Assembly (NCBI GenBank): GCA_030524065.1
Contig: JAUNHF010000138.1
Coordinates: 1-5,304, forward strand
Direction: 5' to 3'
DNA length: 5,304 bases
Source of the DNA: Deinococcus sp.
GTDB taxonomy: Bacteria; Deinococcota; Deinococci; Deinococcales; Deinococcaceae
This document shows, piece by piece, positions 1 to 5,304 of the stretch. The first letter of the stretch is position 1. Every line of letters begins with the position of its first letter. A program made the translations under genes and the position numbers. The notes beneath the pieces were generated by a model. The model had not been told where the DNA came from, ran no database searches, and worked only from the letters and a program-made list of their open reading frames with translations.

Positions 1-64
1 AGACTCTGCCAGTGGCCGGGGCCAGAATCACCGTAGCCGGGGACAATGACGTAGGTGGGTTCGC

Positions 65-68
<4 letters not shown>
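1..68 (-). CDS. RBBP9/YdeN-like alpha/beta serine hydrolase, N-terminal fragment (partial)
   Basis: Only the first 22 codons are inside the window; the gene continues past the left edge. The peptide starts [20 protein letters not shown] and then QS. The stretch [14 protein letters not shown] at residues 9-22 is the characteristic first strand and oxyanion loop of the RBBP9/YdeN family of small alpha/beta hydrolases, which usually read VPG-x-x-x-S-G-P-x-HWQ. Family members are cytoplasmic, roughly 180-200 aa, with a Ser-Asp-His triad. The catalytic serine lies outside this window, so activity cannot be judged. The ATG overlaps the TGA stop of herA by 4 bp (ATGA, 65-68), and the upstream sequence has only a weak G-rich stretch, so translation is probably coupled to herA. 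Its substrate is unknown. The family call rests on one motif. Confidence 0.7.
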
Positions 69-1927
<1,859 letters not shown>

Positions 1928-1935
1928 AGGGGTTA

Positions 1936-1939
1936 CTCC
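1936..1939 (-). promoter_or_regulatory. Shine-Dalgarno site of herA
   Basis: Read on the minus strand, TTGGAG precedes the herA ATG with GGAG 8 nt upstream. This is an ordinary strong ribosome binding site and it fixes the ATG at 1927. It contrasts with the SD-less starts of nurA and the S51 peptidase gene. It suggests herA is translated independently from a message that carries a leader. Confidence 0.75.
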
Positions 1940-1973
1940 AAACTAAGGGCGGGGAAAATGGGGGGCGAAGGCA

Positions 1974-1986
1974 GACCTGCCAGGTC
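1974..1986. repeat. Short inverted repeat GACCTG-C-CAGGTC upstream of herA
   Basis: Perfect 6-bp arms flank one central base, about 47 bp upstream of the herA start. As DNA it resembles a compact operator. As minus-strand RNA it can form a 5-bp stem with a 3-nt loop, extendable with a mismatch and a bulge by flanking GGC/GCC. The downstream RNA is C-rich rather than U-rich, so it does not look like a canonical intrinsic terminator. It may partly separate the upstream genes from herA, or have no function. Confidence 0.4.
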
Positions 1987-1991
1987 AGGCC

Positions 1992-2014
1992 AGACAAGTT
2001 GGACAGATTAGACA
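1992..2014. repeat. Degenerate 9-bp-period direct repeat in the S51-herA gap
   Basis: The pentamer RGACA occurs three times at exact 9-bp spacing (AGACA at 1992, GGACA at 2001, AGACA at 2010), with related 4-bp linkers AGTT and GATT. It lies between the stop of the S51 gene and the start of herA. Three short degenerate copies could be a binding-site array or a remnant of local slippage; nothing in the sequence decides which. Confidence 0.45.
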
Positions 2015-2034
2015 GACCAATCAGGGCAGATGTA

Positions 2035-2655
2035 TCAAGCCAGGTGCAGCAAGAAGGCGGGGCCGCCGTAGCTGACCGGCTCCTCTTCGCTCAGGAAATG
2101 CAGCGTGACGTGGTCGTCCAGGCCCCAGCCGGTGGCGACCCGGCGCGCACGCAGGTGCCGGTGCAATGTGGCTGCGCCGCCCCAGCGGACGAAATGGACC
2201 CCCAGCAGCGTGCCGGGCAGCAGGCCCAGGCCCGGGCCAAAGCGGTCGGGCTCGCCAGTATCCTCGCTGGGAATCAGGCACAGGTCCATCGCCAGCAGCG
2301 CTCCCGCCGACAGGCCTGCGTAAGGCACGCCAGCTTGATAGCGGGCGCGAATCAGCTCGCCCAGCGGGCCGGTCCCGTACAGCTCGTGGGAGCGGGACGT
2401 GTCACCGCCCGCCACGAAAATGGCCGAAGCGCTGGCAATCACTGCGGCGGCCTGCGCTGCATCCAATGAGCCGCCCGGCTGCGGAGCCACGAAGTCCACC
2501 CGGCACCCCGGCCACTGCCCGCGGTACAGCGCCGCGTGCCCCTCGCTGGGGGCATGCGACAGCACAGCGACGCGCTCCCCGCATACTTCTAGCCAGGGCG
2601 GTGTGAAAGCGCCTAACGCCTCCATCCCCCCCAACAAAAACAGATGGCGCGGCAT
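2035..2655 (-). CDS. S51-family peptidase (peptidase E/cyanophycinase-like, class I amidotransferase fold)
   Basis: The predicted 206-aa cytoplasmic protein begins MPRHLFLLGG, a typical first strand of the S51 fold. It carries the loop VAGGDTSR at 81-88 (equivalent to the family's GG-[ND]-[QT] substrate loop), the nucleophile elbow GLSAG at 114-118 with Ser116 as likely nucleophile, and a His-Phe pair at 154-155 matching the family's catalytic HF. A later GLDDHVTLHF at 178-187 resembles the conserved G-[IL]-D-[ED]-x-T-A-L segment. Known relatives are peptidase E, which cleaves Asp-X dipeptides, and cyanophycinase. The 206-aa length is slightly shorter than peptidase E (about 229 aa), and the substrate cannot be told from sequence. 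The ATG at 2655 is chosen because it gives a complete domain and shares one base with the nurA stop (TGATG). There is no Shine-Dalgarno site, so translation is probably by reinitiation after nurA. The reading frame stays open upstream into nurA, but that part is antisense-like noise. Confidence 0.85.
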   Translation of the reverse strand: MPRHLFLLGGMEALGAFTPPWLEVCGERVAVLSHAPSEGHAALYRGQWPGCRVDFVAPQPGGSLDAAQAAAVIASASAIFVAGGDTSRSHELYGTGPLGELIRARYQAGVPYAGLSAGALLAMDLCLIPSEDTGEPDRFGPGLGLLPGTLLGVHFVRWGGAATLHRHLRARRVATGWGLDDHVTLHFLSEEEPVSYGGPAFLLHLA

Positions 2656-3701
2656 CAGGCGTGGACGCGCTGCCCGGCCAGGTGGGCGCGAATGCGGCGG
2701 GTGACCAGCTCGGCGTTGCCCAGGCGGCGGCCCATTTCCTGTTCCAGTGCGGCGGTGGGCACCAGGTTCTGCGGGGCGCGGCCATCCTTGTGGGGCACGC
2801 TGCCCAGGCGGCACAGCAGCGTGCCCGACAGGTCGGCAATGTCGCGCACGGCGCGGGGCACAAAGTCCACGTCCTCGGGAGCGTGCATTTCCAGCCGCAT
2901 CACCCCGGCCAGCGGGTGCTGATAAAACTCGGCTTCGGCCAGGCGCACGAACCAGGTAAAGCGCTGCTCGCGGCCCGCAGCTCCCGCCAGCCCTTCGCCG
3001 GTGTCGCCCACCGTAAAGCGCAGGATGGGCGTACGCTCGCCGCACTTGAGGTCACGCAGCAGCGGGTTGCGGTCCGCGCCGAGATAATCGGTGTGCAGGC
3101 TTTTGATGTACCCCAGCACGGCGCGGCCCTGCTCGCCCACCCGCACCGGGCCGTCTTGCAGCACCAGCGTGTCGGGCGACATGTCCGGGTCTTCCTCGTC
3201 CAGCGGCAAGGCAGAGGCCAGTGCCGAAGCCAGCGCCCGCTCGGCGTCCAGCATGGCCTTTTGGATGGCGGCCTGGGCCCCCAGCACATCAGCGCCCCGG
3301 AAACGCAGCGGGTCATAAATCAGGCGGCCCGTCTGGGGGTTTTTGGGAATCAGCTCTTCGGCGCTCAGGCGCAGGTCGCCGCTGTGGGCCAGCAGCCGCC
3401 GCGCCTCTACCCCGTGAAACCGGGCCTGGCGGGTGCCGTGCGGGCACAGGTCCACCGCGCCCACCGCGTACGCCCCAAAGCCCGCCACGCTCAACTCCTG
3501 CGCGTCATCTTCCAGCAGCAGCCGCGCTTCCATACGGGGCTTGCCGTCCACCACCAGCACCCGGCGCAGGCTGCCCGGCAGCGGGCGGGGGGCCACCGCC
3601 CGCCACTCGCCTTCCACATCAAACACATTCCCCTTGAACGGAGTCAGGGTGAGCTGAGCGCTGTGGGTGTCCACCGGCCAGGGGTCCAGACGAATACGCA
3701 T
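2655..3701 (-). CDS. nurA: NurA-domain DNA nuclease, partner of HerA
   Basis: NurA is a dimeric, metal-dependent (usually Mn2+) nuclease with single-strand endonuclease and 5'-3' exonuclease activity that docks on the HerA hexamer for DNA end resection. The 348-aa product has the expected split active site. VVDGKPRMEARLLLED at 50-65 carries the DG motif with D52 and E58. LQDGPVR at 181-187 carries D183. GYIKSL at 197-202 and WFVRLAE at 250-256 follow, and a C-terminal segment at about 303-340 (APQNLVP then ELVTRRIRAHL) resembles the family's terminal helix. The protein is divergent, so the call draws part of its weight from herA two genes downstream on the same strand. Length fits bacterial and archaeal NurA (about 330-400 aa). 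The ATG has no Shine-Dalgarno site. TACACT sits 7 nt upstream, which suggests a leaderless message starting at or next to the ATG. It is the first gene of the leftward unit. Confidence 0.85.
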   Translation of the reverse strand: MRIRLDPWPVDTHSAQLTLTPFKGNVFDVEGEWRAVAPRPLPGSLRRVLVVDGKPRMEARLLLEDDAQELSVAGFGAYAVGAVDLCPHGTRQARFHGVEARRLLAHSGDLRLSAEELIPKNPQTGRLIYDPLRFRGADVLGAQAAIQKAMLDAERALASALASALPLDEEDPDMSPDTLVLQDGPVRVGEQGRAVLGYIKSLHTDYLGADRNPLLRDLKCGERTPILRFTVGDTGEGLAGAAGREQRFTWFVRLAEAEFYQHPLAGVMRLEMHAPEDVDFVPRAVRDIADLSGTLLCRLGSVPHKDGRAPQNLVPTAALEQEMGRRLGNAELVTRRIRAHLAGQRVHA

Positions 3702-3708
3702 AAGCGGC

Positions 3709-3714
3709 AGTGTA
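3709..3714 (-). promoter_or_regulatory. Candidate -10 box (TACACT) for a leaderless nurA transcript
   Basis: On the minus strand TACACT fits TANNNT and ends 7 nt before the nurA ATG, so transcription would start at the A of the start codon. No Shine-Dalgarno site exists in the preceding bases, which agrees with leaderless translation, common in Deinococcus. No convincing TTGACA-like -35 is found at 16-18 bp; CAGACA lies nearby (3728-3733) but only 13 bp away. Confidence 0.5.
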
Positions 3715-3733
3715 GCGCGGAAAAGTCTGTCTG

Positions 3734-3757
3734 GGACGTAATACGCTGTGGACGTAA
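3734..3757. repeat. Direct repeat GGACGTAA x2 in the divergent intergenic region
   Basis: Two identical 8-mers at 3734-3741 and 3750-3757 are 16 bp apart start to start, about one and a half helical turns. Seen from nurA, they sit just upstream of the expected -35 position. They could be paired sites for an activator or repressor of nurA, or chance. They do not match the palindromic radiation/desiccation response motif known from Deinococcus. Confidence 0.4.
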
Positions 3758-3758
3758 C

Positions 3759-3773
3759 GAACTATAGTAGTTC
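3759..3773. promoter_or_regulatory. Palindrome GAACTA-TAG-TAGTTC, candidate operator or bidirectional -10 element
   Basis: A perfect 6-bp inverted repeat with a 3-bp centre lies between nurA (58 bp away) and scoA (83 bp away). Its inner 8-mer ACTATAGT is itself palindromic, so TATAGT, a good -10 hexamer, reads on both strands (3763-3768 plus, 3761-3766 minus). It is A+T-rich in otherwise GC-rich DNA. It could be a dyad operator for a dimeric regulator or a symmetric promoter core. No good -35 hexamer is visible on either side. Confidence 0.45.
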
Positions 3774-3840
3774 TGCAAACAGTGGGGTGGCCTTCCCTGG
3801 CTTGGCCCATCACGGCACGCCTCCCCCGCACAATCTGCCC

Positions 3841-3846
3841 TAGAAT
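3841..3846 (+). promoter_or_regulatory. Candidate -10 box (TAGAAT) for scoAB
   Basis: TAGAAT matches the TATAAT consensus at five of six positions and ends 9 nt before the scoA ATG. There is no Shine-Dalgarno sequence between it and the start, so the message is probably leaderless or has a leader of 1-3 nt. No clear -35 hexamer is present 16-18 bp upstream (the region is C-rich), so an activator may be needed, or the match may be fortuitous. Confidence 0.5.
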
Positions 3847-3855
3847 GCCCTACAC

Positions 3856-4550
<695 letters not shown>

Positions 4551-4554
<4 letters not shown>

Positions 4555-5195
4555 CCCAAGTGACCCGGGGCTGGACCCGTGAAGAAATGGCAAAGCGCGC
4601 GGCGCAGGAGCTGCGGGACGGCTACTACGTGAACCTGGGCATCGGGCTGCCCACGCTGGTCGCCAACCACATCCCAGAGGGCATGGCCGTGTGGCTGCAA
4701 TCCGAAAATGGCCTGCTGGGCATCGGCCCTTTTCCTACTGAGGATGAGGTAGACCCGGACCTGATCAACGCCGGCAAGCAGACGGTCACGGCGCTGCCGG
4801 GGGCCAGCTTTTTTCATTCTGCTGAGTCATTCGCCATGATCCGGGGCGGGCACGTGAACCTCGCCATCCTGGGCGCCATGCAGGTGTCCGAACAGGGCGA
4901 CCTTGCCAACTGGATGATTCCCGGCAAGATGGTCAAGGGGATGGGCGGCGCGATGGACCTGGTGGCGGGCGTGCAGCGCGTGGTGGTGCTGATGGAACAC
5001 TTGGCAAAAGGCGACGCTCACAAGATTTTGCGCGAGTGTACCCTGCCGCTGACCGGCAAAGGCGTGGTGGACCGCATCATCACCGACCTGGGCGTGCTGG
5101 ACGTGACCCCGGATGGGCTGCGGCTGGTGGAACTGGCTCCGGGGGTGACGCTGGAGGACCTGCGCGAGAAGACCGGCGCGGAGGTGCTGGAGTAA
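4551..5195 (+). CDS. scoB: Succinyl-CoA:3-ketoacid CoA-transferase subunit B
   Basis: This is the catalytic beta subunit of SCOT. The 214-aa product contains LQSENGLLG at 49-57, the family I CoA-transferase active-site signature; Glu52 is the residue that forms the glutamyl-CoA thioester. Other strongly kept blocks are [20 protein letters not shown] at 25-44, the [13 protein letters not shown] stretch at 68-80, [18 protein letters not shown] at 95-112, and the [20 protein letters not shown] run at 116-135. These are nearly colinear with the C-terminal half of animal mitochondrial SCOT, in which the two subunits are fused. The start overlaps the scoA stop (ATGA). No intact intrinsic terminator is visible after the TAA, so transcription may continue into the next open frame. 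All key residues are present and I see no sign of decay. Confidence 0.96.
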
Positions 5196-5238
5196 ACATT
5201 TGCAGCTGGTGAAGATGCAGGAGGGTCAGAGGGCAGCC

Positions 5239-5304
5239 ATGTGCCGCCTATGGCCCCTCATCATGCTGCCCGCTGGCTACGTCGTGGCCTGGTTCGTGTT
5301 CGGA
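5239..5304 (+). CDS. Possible start of a small membrane protein (partial, low confidence)
   Basis: An open frame begins at ATG 5239 with GAGGG 5 nt upstream (5229-5233) and runs off the right edge after 22 codons. The peptide MCRLWPLIMLPAGYVVAWFV, then FG, has two early positions able to interact with water (Cys2, Arg3) and then an unbroken hydrophobic stretch, as in a transmembrane helix or signal anchor. An in-frame ATG at 5215 would add eight residues but has a poor ribosome site. With so little sequence the frame could be non-coding, and no family can be named. If real, it may be cotranscribed with scoAB. Confidence 0.35.
   Translation, partial: MCRLWPLIMLPAGYVVAWFVFG

Noticed and set aside
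1960..2000. Rho-independent terminator after the S51 gene
   Set aside because: The hairpin is short and interrupted by a mismatch and a bulge, and the following RNA is C-rich with no U-tract.
2656..3045. The 130-codon upstream extension of the S51 peptidase frame
   Set aside because: It lies wholly inside nurA in another frame, is Arg-, Pro- and Gly-rich low-complexity sequence, and the S51 domain is complete from the ATG at 2655.
2661..3767. A 368-codon plus-strand open frame antisense to nurA
   Set aside because: Its translation is rich in Gln, His, Ala, Gly and Val without domain-like motifs, as expected for the reverse strand of a GC-rich gene. The minus strand encodes a recognisable NurA with catalytic motifs.
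3734..3773. Deinococcus radiation/desiccation response motif upstream of nurA
   Set aside because: No sequence in the intergenic region resembles the TTATGNCAT...CATAA palindrome; the repeats present have different cores.

Overview
This window is GC-rich, densely coding bacterial DNA. It has two divergent transcription units and no mobile-element, CRISPR, rRNA or tRNA signature. A bacterial HerA-NurA pair, very high third-position GC and TANNNT boxes about 7-9 nt upstream of start codons lacking a Shine-Dalgarno site (leaderless-type starts) all fit the Deinococcus-Thermus phylum, most likely Deinococcus. That assignment is an inference from gene content and style, not from a database match.

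Leftward (minus-strand) unit, read from 3701 down to 1: nurA (DNA-end nuclease, 348 aa), then a 206-aa S51-family (peptidase E/cyanophycinase-like) serine hydrolase, then herA (620-aa hexameric DNA-translocase ATPase), then the first 22 codons of an RBBP9/YdeN-like alpha/beta serine hydrolase that runs off the left edge. nurA and the S51 gene share one base (TGATG). herA and the RBBP9-like gene overlap by 4 bp (ATGA). Only the S51-herA junction has a real gap (107 bp), which holds a Shine-Dalgarno site for herA, a short inverted repeat and a 9-bp-period repeat. HerA and NurA are known partners in DNA end resection. The unexpected part is the two serine hydrolases interleaved with them.

Rightward (plus-strand) unit, from 3856: scoA and scoB, the two subunits of succinyl-CoA:3-ketoacid CoA-transferase, overlapping by 4 bp. 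They interconvert acetoacetate and acetoacetyl-CoA using succinyl-CoA. After scoB, a short gap leads to what may be the start of a small membrane protein cut by the right edge.

The 154-bp divergent intergenic region (3702-3855) holds a -10-like box placed for leaderless starts for each unit, a perfect 6-3-6 palindrome (GAACTA-TAG-TAGTTC) whose core is a symmetric TATAGT box, and an 8-bp direct repeat (GGACGTAA). No stretch over 300 bp lacks a gene. I see no clearly undescribed system; the best lead is the nurA-S51-herA-RBBP9 gene arrangement.
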